In this document: positions 1-7,813 of the stretch, in pieces
Numbering within the stretch: position 1 is the stretch's first letter
Layout: each line of letters begins with the position of its first letter
DNA from: Nioella nitratireducens
Lineage (GTDB): Bacteria; Pseudomonadota; Alphaproteobacteria; Rhodobacterales; Rhodobacteraceae
Assembly (NCBI RefSeq): GCF_001879715.1
Contig: NZ_MNBW01000013.1
Span: 1 to 64,000, forward strand
DNA: 64,000 nucleotides
Reading direction: 5' to 3'
Made by a program: the position numbers and the translations under genes
Notes under the pieces: generated by a model
Seen by the model: the letters and a program-made list of their open reading frames with translations, nothing else
What the model was told of the DNA's origin: nothing
The model's database searches: none

Positions 1-239
1 GCGTCAATCCCGATGAGGTCACCGCTGAAATCGGTGATCACATCCGCGCCGCCATTGTAGATGAACGTGTCGACGCCGGACCCGCCGGTCAGAACATCGT
101 CTCCGGCCCCTCCGTCCAATGTATCGTTCCCGGGGCCACCGTCCAAAGTGTCATTTCCACTTATGATGGAAAGGATGGGTTTGCCCGCGAATCCAGCCAG
201 GCTGTCCTCGCCGAGGAGGACAAACAGGTGTTTTTCCAT
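1..239 (-). CDS. RTX-type calcium-binding repeat protein, N-terminal part (runs off the window)
   Basis: Read on the minus strand from an ATG at 239, with a good GGAGG ribosome site 7 nt upstream. The frame stays open to the window edge, so the gene is partial. After about 25 residues it enters glycine/aspartate nonapeptide repeats (SGNDTLDGGPGNDTLDGGA, then GAGDDVLTGGSG), the GGxGxDxUx pattern of hemolysin-type calcium-binding proteins, followed by an FIYNGGADVITDF segment typical of the end of an RTX block. RTX proteins fold on binding Ca2+ outside the cell and usually leave through a type I secretion system that reads a C-terminal signal, which here lies outside the window. No N-terminal signal peptide is visible. 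In-frame upstream starts exist (for example near 296) but lack as good a ribosome site. The substrate or activity cannot be told from this fragment. Confidence 0.7.
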   Translation of the reverse strand, partial: MEKHLFVLLGEDSLAGFAGKPILSIISGNDTLDGGPGNDTLDGGAGDDVLTGGSGVDTFIYNGGADVITDFSGDLIGID

Positions 240-749
240 TTCCGTGCCTCCACTGAAACCAGGGGCCGCGCCGGGTGGGTATCGAGACGCAGTCATAGGA
301 CACAAACCCGTTGCTTCGAGAACCGATGTTTCGCAACCGGCGCTTCTGGCGGCATCAGAACGGTCGGAGCGGCATTTCGACAGCCTATGTCCCAACGCCT
401 ATCCGATCAGCGTTCCCATGGGTGTAGATGTCTCTTCTACCACCCCAATTATTGACAAATGGTTGTCGGCGTGTCCGGTGCCGGACAACACCACATCCGA
501 AAGTAACTGTAGCGGTGGCTGCGTGCTGGCCCGTCAAGGGCCCGGCTCTGACCGCTGCCGGCGGCGAGGTTGATCAATCCGGCGACCGGTGATTCACGCG
601 GCGCTGTCCGGGCGGGTGCCCGAGAGGGCCGCCTTAGAACCTGTCATTGGGGGAGGGGAATGCCCGATACACCCCGGGCAAGACAAACGATAATCAGGGA
701 CCTCTTTCGCAAAAGGGCCGGGGTAGTCTGACATTGTTTATTGGTAATC
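240..749. other. Intergenic stretch without a supported gene
   Basis: About 510 bases between the RTX gene start and tRNA-Gly. Open frames here have poor starts and no recognisable family. Visible structure: a short perfect inverted repeat, TGTCCGG-TG-CCGGACA, at 472-487, shortly after a TTGACA at 453. No rho-independent terminator or RNA family was recognised. Confidence 0.5.
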
Positions 750-824
750 TGGAGCGGGCGATGAGATTCGAACTCACGACCCTAACCTTGGCAAGGTTAT
801 GCTCTACCCCTGAGCTACGCCCGC
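750..824 (-). tRNA. tRNA-Gly (anticodon GCC)
   Basis: Reading the minus strand from 824, all four arms fold: acceptor GCGGGCG/CGCCCGC, D arm GCTC..GAGC, anticodon stem TAACC/GGTTA with loop TTGCCAA (anticodon GCC), and T arm GTGAG-TTCGAAT-CTCAT. The discriminator base is T and CCA is encoded at 752-750. Total length is 75 nt including CCA. No neighbouring integrase or duplicated 3' end suggests use as an attachment site. Confidence 0.97.
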
Positions 825-977
825 TCTCTAGGCGCAGTGTTTAGTCAGATGGCCGGGGGCCTGCAAGAGGAAAATTGCCCCCGAGCGGGCGCACCCTGTG
901 GATTTCGGTATGAGGCGCGCAGGGGCGATCCTGCCGCGCTCGGACAAGGGCAGCCTGTTCGGGCGTTAGGCGACACG

Positions 978-1712
978 CTAGGCCGACGGGCTGGCCAATC
1001 GTCGCCGTCGGGCCGCGCGCCACAGGTTTAACCCCTCCACTGCGCCCGCGAAGACCATCGCCGCGTAGATGAAACCACGTTCAACATGGACGTGAAAACC
1101 GTCGGCGACCAGGGCCATGCCGACCATGACGAGGAAGGCCAGCGCCAGCATCTTGGTCGAAGGGTGCGCTTCGACGAAATGGGCGATCGGAGCGGCGGCG
1201 ACCATCATGACAAGGATCGCAAGAACCACGGCGGCGATCATCACCTCCAAGTGGTCGGCGATGCCCACGGCGGTGATCACCGAGTCGAGCGAAAAGACGA
1301 GGTCCAGCACCATGATCTGGAAGATCACCGACAGGAAAGCCGCCTGAACGACCGTGGCCTCGGCGCTCTCGACGCCGCCCTCGACCTCTTCGAAAATCTC
1401 GGTGGAGGCTTTGTAGATCAGGAAGAGCCCGCCCGCGATCAACAGAATATCGCGCCAGCTGACATCGAAGCCGCGGATTTGAAGGATCGGCGCGGACAGG
1501 CCGATGATCCACGAAATCGACAAAAGCAACGCGATGCGCAATACGAGCGCCCCGGTCAGACCAAGCACGCGTGCCCGGCGCCGCTGTGCCTCGGGCAATC
1601 TGGCCGCCGCGATCGAGATGAAGATCACGTTGTCCACGCCCAGAACGATTTCGAGCACGGTCAGGGTCAGGAACGAGGCCCAGACAGCAGGGTCGGTCAG
1701 AAGGTCCATCAT
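978..1712 (-). CDS. TerC family integral membrane protein
   Basis: A 244-residue polytopic inner-membrane protein of the TerC/Alx family. The first helix carries the family signature with conserved acidic residues (EIVLGVDNVIFI, about residues 21-32). A later helix has FSLDSVITAVG. The two halves give about seven membrane segments. Some TerC proteins take part in tellurite resistance and others export manganese or calcium; the substrate cannot be told here. Start: ATG at 1712, preceded by AAGGAGATGC; a second ATG follows directly. The gene stands alone, with the AEC transporter upstream on the same strand after about 60 bases. Length is normal for the short, CBS-less subfamily. Confidence 0.88.
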   Translation of the reverse strand: MMDLLTDPAVWASFLTLTVLEIVLGVDNVIFISIAAARLPEAQRRRARVLGLTGALVLRIALLLSISWIIGLSAPILQIRGFDVSWRDILLIAGGLFLIYKASTEIFEEVEGGVESAEATVVQAAFLSVIFQIMVLDLVFSLDSVITAVGIADHLEVMIAAVVLAILVMMVAAAPIAHFVEAHPSTKMLALAFLVMVGMALVADGFHVHVERGFIYAAMVFAGAVEGLNLWRAARRRRLASPSA

Positions 1713-1774
1713 TTGGGTGCATCTCCTTTAGGCTCTCGCGGCAGATAGGCATCGGGGGCGGTCCTGCAAGGGGC

Positions 1775-2710
1775 TCAGAGCCCCAGCCATGACAGCAGCA
1801 GGGTGATCGTCACAAAGGAGGTTGCCGTCGTCACCAGCAGCACGGCCGATGTCAGCAACTCGCGCCCGTAGCGCATTCCGAAGATCGGGTAGATCGACAG
1901 CATCGGGCAAGCGGCGTTGATGGTCGCCGCAAGGCGCAGTTCCGGCGGAACACCGGGCACAAGGGCCAGCGCGGCCAGCATGAACAGGGGGTGCAGCACC
2001 AGCTTGCCGATCAGGATGCCGGTGGCGGGCGCCACCATCTCGCGCACATTGGTGGCCATGGCAACGGTGCCGCCCACGGCGAAAAGGGCGACTGGCGACG
2101 CGATGGGGCGCAGCATTTCGATCGGGCGCAGGATCGGCTCGGGCAGGGTGATACCACTCGCGGAATAGGCCAGGGCCGCGACAAGGGACAGGATGATCGG
2201 GTTCCTCGGCAGGTTGGCAAGACCTTGCAGAAAACCCTGCATCGGCGTCTCGGCGCTGCTCTCGCCAGCATCGGAGATCGCTAGGGCGACCGGGATCAGG
2301 ACCGTCAGTTCCACCAGCATGGCCGTGGCCAGAACGGTGACCGCGCGGTCGGGCAAGAGGATCGACATCAGCGGGAACCCGACGAAGGCCGAATTAGAGA
2401 CGGTCAAGCCCATTGCCGTCAACCCGAGCGCCCCGAACCGCATCTTGAAGACCAGCCGCCCGACCACGAGGCAGGCCACGAAGAGAGCCACGGACCCACC
2501 CAGATAGGCCAGGAAGAACGGACCCTGAAGCACCTCGGACGGGCTGGCGCTGCCGACCGCGACGAAGATCAGCGCCGGAAGGGCGAACTTGACCACGAAA
2601 CTGCCAATGGCCCGCACATCCGGGCCAGCGAAATACCCCGAGCGGACCGCGAAAAAGCCGAGCGCGATCAACAGGTAGATCGGCAAGGTAATGGACAGGA
2701 TCGGGGGCAT
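1775..2710 (-). CDS. AEC family transporter (auxin efflux carrier type)
   Basis: A 311-residue membrane protein with about ten hydrophobic helices in two repeats, matching the AEC/MleP permease fold. The N-terminus (ILSITLPIYLLIALGFFAVRSGYF) and the glycine/proline-bearing NPIILSLVAALA region are typical. Family members move malate, malonate or other organic acids, driven by membrane potential; the substrate is not deducible. An inverted repeat lies directly before the start codon (separate entry). No partner gene indicates a pathway. Confidence 0.85.
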   Translation of the reverse strand: MPPILSITLPIYLLIALGFFAVRSGYFAGPDVRAIGSFVVKFALPALIFVAVGSASPSEVLQGPFFLAYLGGSVALFVACLVVGRLVFKMRFGALGLTAMGLTVSNSAFVGFPLMSILLPDRAVTVLATAMLVELTVLIPVALAISDAGESSAETPMQGFLQGLANLPRNPIILSLVAALAYSASGITLPEPILRPIEMLRPIASPVALFAVGGTVAMATNVREMVAPATGILIGKLVLHPLFMLAALALVPGVPPELRLAATINAACPMLSIYPIFGMRYGRELLTSAVLLVTTATSFVTITLLLSWLGL

Positions 2711-2719
2711 GGCGGCTCT

Positions 2720-2739
2720 GACAGGTCAATGAACCTGTC
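2720..2739. promoter_or_regulatory. Inverted repeat before the AEC transporter gene
   Basis: GACAGGT-N6-ACCTGTC, perfect 7-base arms, ends 9 bases upstream of the start codon at 2710. It could be an operator or a small hairpin in the leader. No regulator is identified. Confidence 0.35.
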
Positions 2740-2785
2740 CAGTCTGGCAGATCGGACAGGCGCCGGCCAGTGCTGGCGACCGGCC

Positions 2786-3166
2786 TCAGGCCAGCCCGTA
2801 GCCGATATTGGCGATGGCCAGCACCAGAAGCGAGAGCATTGTCAGGATCATGCCCGCGGCGCGCGCGCGGAATATCTGCGGGGTCGATCCCATACCGATT
2901 GCGTGCAGAATGCGCCCGCCCAACAGCACGATCCCCATCGCGTGCAGCAACCAGCCAGGGGCGCCCTGAAGGTCGGCCAAGGTCAGCAGGATCAGGGCAA
3001 ACGGCACGTATTCGGTGAAATTTGCCTGCACCCGGATGGCACGGGACATCTGGTCGTCATTGCCGTCGCCATGGGACAGTTTGCGCGCTTTGCGGTGACG
3101 GATGACCTTGGCGCTGAGGCCAAGAAACAGAAGGGCCAGAAGCCCGGCATAGACGGCGGAAATCAT
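2786..3166 (-). CDS. MAPEG family membrane protein
   Basis: A 126-residue protein with four hydrophobic segments and the MAPEG hallmark in the first loop and second helix: RVQANFTEYVPFALILL (about residues 45-61), close to the ExxxN-E-P motif of bacterial YecN/MAPEG proteins. The helix around GGRILHAIGM is also typical. Eukaryotic relatives are glutathione S-transferases and eicosanoid enzymes; bacterial members are mostly uncharacterised inner-membrane proteins. The start at 3166 was chosen over longer open reading because it begins at the conserved first helix and has GGAG 7 bases upstream. The longer upstream frame is antisense to the neighbouring gene region. Confidence 0.88.
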   Translation of the reverse strand: MISAVYAGLLALLFLGLSAKVIRHRKARKLSHGDGNDDQMSRAIRVQANFTEYVPFALILLTLADLQGAPGWLLHAMGIVLLGGRILHAIGMGSTPQIFRARAAGMILTMLSLLVLAIANIGYGLA

Positions 3167-3315
3167 GGATGGGCTCCGATCGGAACAGGTGCGCTGGCAG
3201 GCAGGATAGTGGCGTGTTTCTTGGGAACCAACTCTTCTGGTCGGTGACGTTACAGCCCCCTGCCACGGTCCTCGCCCATCATGCGCCGCCCGACACGACG
3301 TTCGGTGTTGGCGGA

Positions 3316-4032
3316 TCAGAAGCCTGGACTGCCCGTCGCGGAGGCGTCGAAGTTGTCGAGGCCCCAGAATTCGTCGCCGATGCCTTGGTTCGCGCCTGAC
3401 AAGAGTTCGAACTGAATCGGTTCGGTGGGCTGGTCGACTGTGATCGTGACCTCCGCAGCCGAGTCGTTCCAGCCGCCGTTCCCGCCAAGTGGTCGTTCCG
3501 CCACAGAGACGGTTGCCTCGACCGTGGTTCCATCCAGTTGTGGGATGTCGAACGTCATCGAATTGCCGCTTGCCAAGGCGACCGCCACGGGCACACCGTT
3601 GAGCATCACGGTCGCCGTATCGGTGCCCCATTGGGCGCTATTGTCCAGACTGTCGCCTGCAATCAGGTCAAAGCCGATAACCGCCTGATCGGTGCCTTCT
3701 GGAATATCGACGAGATAGCCCGTGCCTTCACCCGGTCCCAGAACCATCAGCTCGCCCAGCTCGCCGCCCATGTCCATCACGCGCCCGCCCAGCCAGCCAA
3801 GGGCGTTGCCGCCGCTGAAATCGAAAGACGCGACAGACGATCTGCCGTTGCCAAACATGTTCCAGCTGTTCGAAGACAGCTGCGTGTTGACGTCCCCCGA
3901 CAGGTCTTGCAGCCCGGTTGACACCACCCCGGCCGTGGCCAGCCCCAGGCCAACAACCCCAGCCGTCAGGACCGTCCAATCGACGGTTACGGCGCCGCTC
4001 TCGTCGGTCCAGAAGGTGATTTGTCCGGTCAT
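3316..4032 (-). CDS. Secreted/pilus-like protein with Flp-type N-terminus, unknown function
   Basis: 238 residues. The first 32 residues (DESGAVTVDWTVLTAG, then a hydrophobic stretch) align position for position with Flp/TadE-type prepilin N-termini, where a Gly is followed by a segment ending in Glu-Tyr before a membrane helix; here the pair is Asp-Trp. The remaining ~200 residues are acidic, rich in Gly, Thr, Asn and Val, look like an extracellular beta-rich domain, and have no cysteines that I see. Start at 4032, chosen for GAGG 8 bases upstream; a longer frame to 4113 exists without that site. No tad/cpa pilus genes lie nearby. Function unknown: it could be a minor pseudopilin or a surface protein anchored by one helix. 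Confidence 0.6.
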   Translation of the reverse strand: MTGQITFWTDESGAVTVDWTVLTAGVVGLGLATAGVVSTGLQDLSGDVNTQLSSNSWNMFGNGRSSVASFDFSGGNALGWLGGRVMDMGGELGELMVLGPGEGTGYLVDIPEGTDQAVIGFDLIAGDSLDNSAQWGTDTATVMLNGVPVAVALASGNSMTFDIPQLDGTTVEATVSVAERPLGGNGGWNDSAAEVTITVDQPTEPIQFELLSGANQGIGDEFWGLDNFDASATGSPGF

Positions 4033-4112
4033 CGGTGTGTCCTCTAAAAATACCAATTCAAGGAAATAGGCGGGAAAAAAGGGAAAATTTTGGCAAAGGC
4101 GGGCATTAATCA

Positions 4113-4153
4113 AGACAAAAGAAGGGGCGCGGACCCTGCTGGTTCCGCGCCCC
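4113..4153 (-). terminator. Rho-independent terminator of pyc
   Basis: Perfect 10-bp stem GGGGCGCGGA/TCCGCGCCCC (4124-4153), followed on the minus strand by TTCTTTTGTCTT. It lies about 30 bases past the pyc stop codon. Confidence 0.85.
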
Positions 4154-4182
4154 GGTGTTCATGTCTGCGTGTTTGCCGGCGC

Positions 4183-7100
4183 TTATTCCAGCTCTACCAA
4201 CAGATCCTTGGCGTCGATCTGGCCGCCGGGCTGGACGTGGACGGCCTTGACCACCGCGTCGCGCTCGGCATGGATGCCGGTTTCCATCTTCATCGCTTCG
4301 ATGGTCAGCAGCATGTCGCCATGTTTGACCTTCTGGCCCGGCTGCACCGCGACGCTGGCGACCACGCCCGGCATCGGTGCGCCGATGTGGTTGGGATTGC
4401 CAAGCTCGGCCTTGGGGCGTTTGGCAGTTGCCGCCTGCACCTTGCGGTTGGGCACCCGGATCACGCGGGGCTGGCCGTTCAGTTCGAAGAAGACCTTGAC
4501 CTCGCCATCCTCGTTGGTCTCGCCCACAGCCTGAAGCTGCACCACCAGCGTCTTGCCCGGGTCGATCTCGGCCTCGATTTCTTCGCCCGGCTCCATCCCG
4601 TAAAAGAAGGTCCGCGTCGGCAGGGTCCGCACCGGGCCGTATTCCGCGTGGCGCGCCCGGTAGTCGGTAAAGACCTTGGGATACATCAGGTAGCCATTGA
4701 GGTCCTCGTCATCGACCGGCTCGCCGACCTTGTCGACCACCTCTTTTCGCACGGCCTCCAGATCCACAGGGGGCAGGTGCTTGCCGGGACGCTCAAGGTT
4801 GGGTTTCTCGGATTTCAGCACCTTCTTGACAATGGCTTTGGGGAAGCCGCCCGGCGGCTGGCCCAGATTGCCGCGCATCATGTCGATGACGGAGTCGGGG
4901 AAGGAGACCTCGGATTTCGGGTCTTCGACCTGCGCGCGGGTCAAGCCTTGGCTGACCATCATCAGCGCCATGTCACCGACCACCTTCGATGACGGCGTAA
5001 CCTTGACGATGTCGCCGAACATCTGGTTCACGTCGGCATACATCTGCGCCACCTCGTGCCAGCGTTCTTCCAGCCCGAGGGACCGCGCCTGCGCCTTGAG
5101 GTTGGTGAACTGGCCACCCGGCATTTCGTGCAGGTAGACCTCGGACGCCGGGGCCTGAAGGCCACTTTCGAACGCTGCATACTGGCCCCGCACCGCCTCG
5201 AAATAGTCGCTGATCTCGCGGATTGCCTTGATATCCAGCCCTGTATCGCGGTCGGTATGCTTCAACGCCTCGACAACGGTGCCAAGCGTCGCCTGAGACG
5301 TGTTGCCGCTGAAGCTGTCCATCGCACAATCGACCGCATCCACGCCCGCGTCGGACGCGGCAAGGATGGTGGCCGACGCGATGCCCGCCGTGTCATGGGT
5401 GTGGAAGTGGATGGGCAGGCCAACCTCTTCCTTCAGCGCCTTGATCAGCACCCGCGCGGCGGCGGGTTTCAACAGGCCCGCCATGTCCTTGAGGCCAAGG
5501 ATATGCGCGCCGGCGGCTTTCAGATCCTGCCCCATGGCGACGTAATATTTCAGGTCATACTTGGCCCGCTCGGGGTTCAGGATGTCGCCGGTATAGCAGA
5601 TCGTGCCTTCGCAGACCTTGCCGCTTTCGACGACAGCATCCATCGCCACGCGCATGTTCTCGACCCAGTTGAGGCTGTCGAAGACGCGGAACACGTCAAC
5701 GCCGGTCTCGGCCGCGCGATGCACGAAGGACTGCACCACGTTGTCGGGATAGTTCGTGTAACCCACCCCGTTCGAGCCGCGCAGCAGCATCTGTGTCATG
5801 ATGTTGGGCAGCCGTTCGCGCAGGTCACGCAAGCGCTGCCACGGGCATTCCTGCAAGAAGCGATAGGCCACGTCGAAGGTCGCGCCGCCCCAGCATTCGA
5901 CACTGAACAGTTGCGGCAGGTTCGCGGCATAGGCGGGCGCGGCCTTGATCATGTCGATGGACCGCATCCGTGTGGCCAGCAGCGACTGGTGCCCGTCGCG
6001 CATGGTGGTGTCGGTGATCAGCAGGGTCTTCTGCGCCGCCAGCCAATCGGCCACCGCTTGCGGGCCTTTTTCGTCCAGCAGGGTCTTGGTGCCTGCCGCA
6101 GGCTCGGCCTTGGGCACGGGCGGCTTGGCGGGCTTGAGGTCGGCCTTGGGTTTGACCCGGCCTTCGGTTTCCGGATGCCCGTTGACGGTGATGTCCGCGA
6201 CATAGGTCAGGATGCGCGTGGCACGGTCGCGTTTGGCGCGGAAGTCGAACAATTCCGGCGTCTCGTCGATGAACTTGGTGGTGTATTGATAATTCAGGAA
6301 GGTCGGGTGCTTGAGCAGATTTTCGACGAAGGCGATGTTGGTGCTGACGCCGCGAATGCGGAACTCGCGCAGCGCCCGGTCCATCCGGGCAATCGCCGCC
6401 TCGGGTGTCGGCGCCCATGCCGTGACCTTTTCCAACAGCGAGTCATAATAGCGGGTGATCACCGCGCCCGAATAGGCGGTGCCGCCGTCCAGCCGGATGC
6501 CCATGCCGGTCGCGCCGCGATAGGCGGTGATGCGTCCGTAGTCGGGGATAAAGTTGTTGGTCGGATCTTCGGTCGTCACCCGGCACTGGATGGCGTGACC
6601 ATCCAGTTTCACGTCATACTGGCTGGCGACGCCAGTGGCCTCGACCAAGCTCTTGCCCTCGGCAATCAGGATCTGCGCGCGCACGATGTCGATGCCAGTC
6701 ACTTCCTCGGTGACGGTGTGTTCGACCTGCACGCGGGGGTTGACCTCGATGAAGTAGAACGCGCCAGAGTCCATATCCATCAGGAACTCGACCGTGCCCG
6801 CGCATTCGTAATTCACATGCTCGCAAATTTTCTTGCCGAGCAGGCAGATTTCCTCGCGCTGTGCCTGGCTGAGATACGGGGCAGGGGCCCGCTCCACCAC
6901 TTTCTGGTTACGCCGCTGGACCGAGCAATCGCGTTCGTAGAGGTGATAGATATGCCCGTGCTGGTCGCCAAGGATCTGCACCTCGACATGGCGGGCGCGG
7001 GTGATCATCTTTTCGAGATAGCCCTCGCCATTGCCGAACGCGGCCTCGGCCTCGCGTCGGCCCTCGCGGACCTTTTCTTCCAGTTCGTCTGCGTTCAGGA

Positions 7101-7620
7101 TCGGCCGCATCCCGCGCCCGCCGCCGCCCCAGGACGCTTTCAGCATCAGGGGATAGCCCACGGTTTCCGCCTCAGTGCGGATCGCGTCCATATCGTCGCC
7201 CAGAACCTCGGTCGCGGGAATAACCGGCACCCCCGCCTCGATTGCCACACGCCGCGCACTGGCCTTGTCGCCAAGCGCGCGCATGGTCTCGGCCTTTGGC
7301 CCGATGAAGGTGATGTCATTCGCGGCGCAGGCATCCACGAAGTCGGGGTTTTCAGACAACAATCCATAGCCCGGATGGATCGCGTCGGCGCCGCAGCTCT
7401 TGGCAACGCGGATGATCTCGTCGATCGAGAGATACGCCGCGACCGGCCCCAGCCCGTCCCCGATCTTGTACGCCTCGTCAGCCTTGAACCGATGCAAGGA
7501 CAGTTTGTCCTCCTCGGCGTAGATGGCCACCGTGCGCTTGCCAAGCTCGTTGGCCGCCCGCATCACGCGAATGGCAATCTCACCCCGATTGGCAATCAGG
7601 ATCTTCTTGAAGTCAGCCAT
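4183..7620 (-). CDS. pyc: Pyruvate carboxylase
   Basis: A full-length single-chain biotin enzyme of 1145 residues that converts pyruvate, bicarbonate and ATP to oxaloacetate (anaplerosis, gluconeogenesis) in the cytoplasm. Domains in order: biotin carboxylase with ATP-grasp (KILIANRGEIAIRV at the start, the glycine-rich ATP loop KASWGGGGRGMR, FIEVNPRVQVEHTVTE); carboxyltransferase TIM barrel (TTMRDGHQSLLATR, metal-site HFHTHDTAG); PYC/OADA tetramerisation region; and C-terminal biotinyl domain with EAMKMETG, the lysine being at about residue 1110. The start at 7620 is preferred because AAGGGG sits 7 bases upstream; an ATG two codons earlier (7626) is too close to it. A strong terminator follows. 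A LacI-type palindrome lies upstream. Confidence 0.97.
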   Translation of the reverse strand: MADFKKILIANRGEIAIRVMRAANELGKRTVAIYAEEDKLSLHRFKADEAYKIGDGLGPVAAYLSIDEIIRVAKSCGADAIHPGYGLLSENPDFVDACAANDITFIGPKAETMRALGDKASARRVAIEAGVPVIPATEVLGDDMDAIRTEAETVGYPLMLKASWGGGGRGMRPILNADELEEKVREGRREAEAAFGNGEGYLEKMITRARHVEVQILGDQHGHIYHLYERDCSVQRRNQKVVERAPAPYLSQAQREEICLLGKKICEHVNYECAGTVEFLMDMDSGAFYFIEVNPRVQVEHTVTEEVTGIDIVRAQILIAEGKSLVEATGVASQYDVKLDGHAIQCRVTTEDPTNNFIPDYGRITAYRGATGMGIRLDGGTAYSGAVITRYYDSLLEKVTAWAPTPEAAIARMDRALREFRIRGVSTNIAFVENLLKHPTFLNYQYTTKFIDETPELFDFRAKRDRATRILTYVADITVNGHPETEGRVKPKADLKPAKPPVPKAEPAAGTKTLLDEKGPQAVADWLAAQKTLLITDTTMRDGHQSLLATRMRSIDMIKAAPAYAANLPQLFSVECWGGATFDVAYRFLQECPWQRLRDLRERLPNIMTQMLLRGSNGVGYTNYPDNVVQSFVHRAAETGVDVFRVFDSLNWVENMRVAMDAVVESGKVCEGTICYTGDILNPERAKYDLKYYVAMGQDLKAAGAHILGLKDMAGLLKPAAARVLIKALKEEVGLPIHFHTHDTAGIASATILAASDAGVDAVDCAMDSFSGNTSQATLGTVVEALKHTDRDTGLDIKAIREISDYFEAVRGQYAAFESGLQAPASEVYLHEMPGGQFTNLKAQARSLGLEERWHEVAQMYADVNQMFGDIVKVTPSSKVVGDMALMMVSQGLTRAQVEDPKSEVSFPDSVIDMMRGNLGQPPGGFPKAIVKKVLKSEKPNLERPGKHLPPVDLEAVRKEVVDKVGEPVDDEDLNGYLMYPKVFTDYRARHAEYGPVRTLPTRTFFYGMEPGEEIEAEIDPGKTLVVQLQAVGETNEDGEVKVFFELNGQPRVIRVPNRKVQAATAKRPKAELGNPNHIGAPMPGVVASVAVQPGQKVKHGDMLLTIEAMKMETGIHAERDAVVKAVHVQPGGQIDAKDLLVELE

Positions 7621-7691
7621 GAACATTCCCCTTGTTCCGGATGGCGCGGACGTTAGGCAGTTTTTTCTGCGCTGCCAACAGCTCTGTCACA

Positions 7692-7722
7692 ATAATATTG
7701 CAATTGCAGCGTTAGCGCTAAC
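7692..7722 (-). promoter_or_regulatory. Candidate pyc promoter with LacI-family-like palindromic operator
   Basis: A perfect 12-base palindrome, GTTAGCGCTAAC (7711-7722), about 90 bases upstream of pyc. It has the central CG and symmetric AT-flanked form usual for LacI-family operators. On the minus strand its TTAGCG half lies 18 bases before TATTAT (7697-7692), so the palindrome would overlap the -35 element of a sigma-70-like promoter, fitting repression. A CceR/PckR-type central-carbon regulator is a natural candidate, but that is inference. Confidence 0.45.
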
Positions 7723-7813
7723 AGAAAATCCTTCTGCTCCGACTCCCCCTTGGTTCGCGCGCAGCCTAGCGCCGTTGCGGCGGCCCCCCTCACTGGAAAC
7801 GACGGAATAGGGC

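Noticed and set aside
472-487. TGTCCGG-TG-CCGGACA as a LuxR-type box
   Set aside because: Too short and too GC-rich for a lux-type box, and no gene starts at a sensible distance; kept only as a note.
750-824. tRNA-Gly as an integration site for a mobile element
   Set aside because: No integrase, no direct repeat of the tRNA 3' end and no composition change nearby.
2786-3631. 281-codon minus frame as one protein ending in the MAPEG domain
   Set aside because: Only the last 126 residues are MAPEG; the upstream part is read out of frame over the neighbouring Flp-like gene. Start placed at 3166.
5056-7656. 866-codon open frame on the plus strand
   Set aside because: Exactly antisense to pyc, which is unmistakable. 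Typical antisense frame in high-GC DNA.
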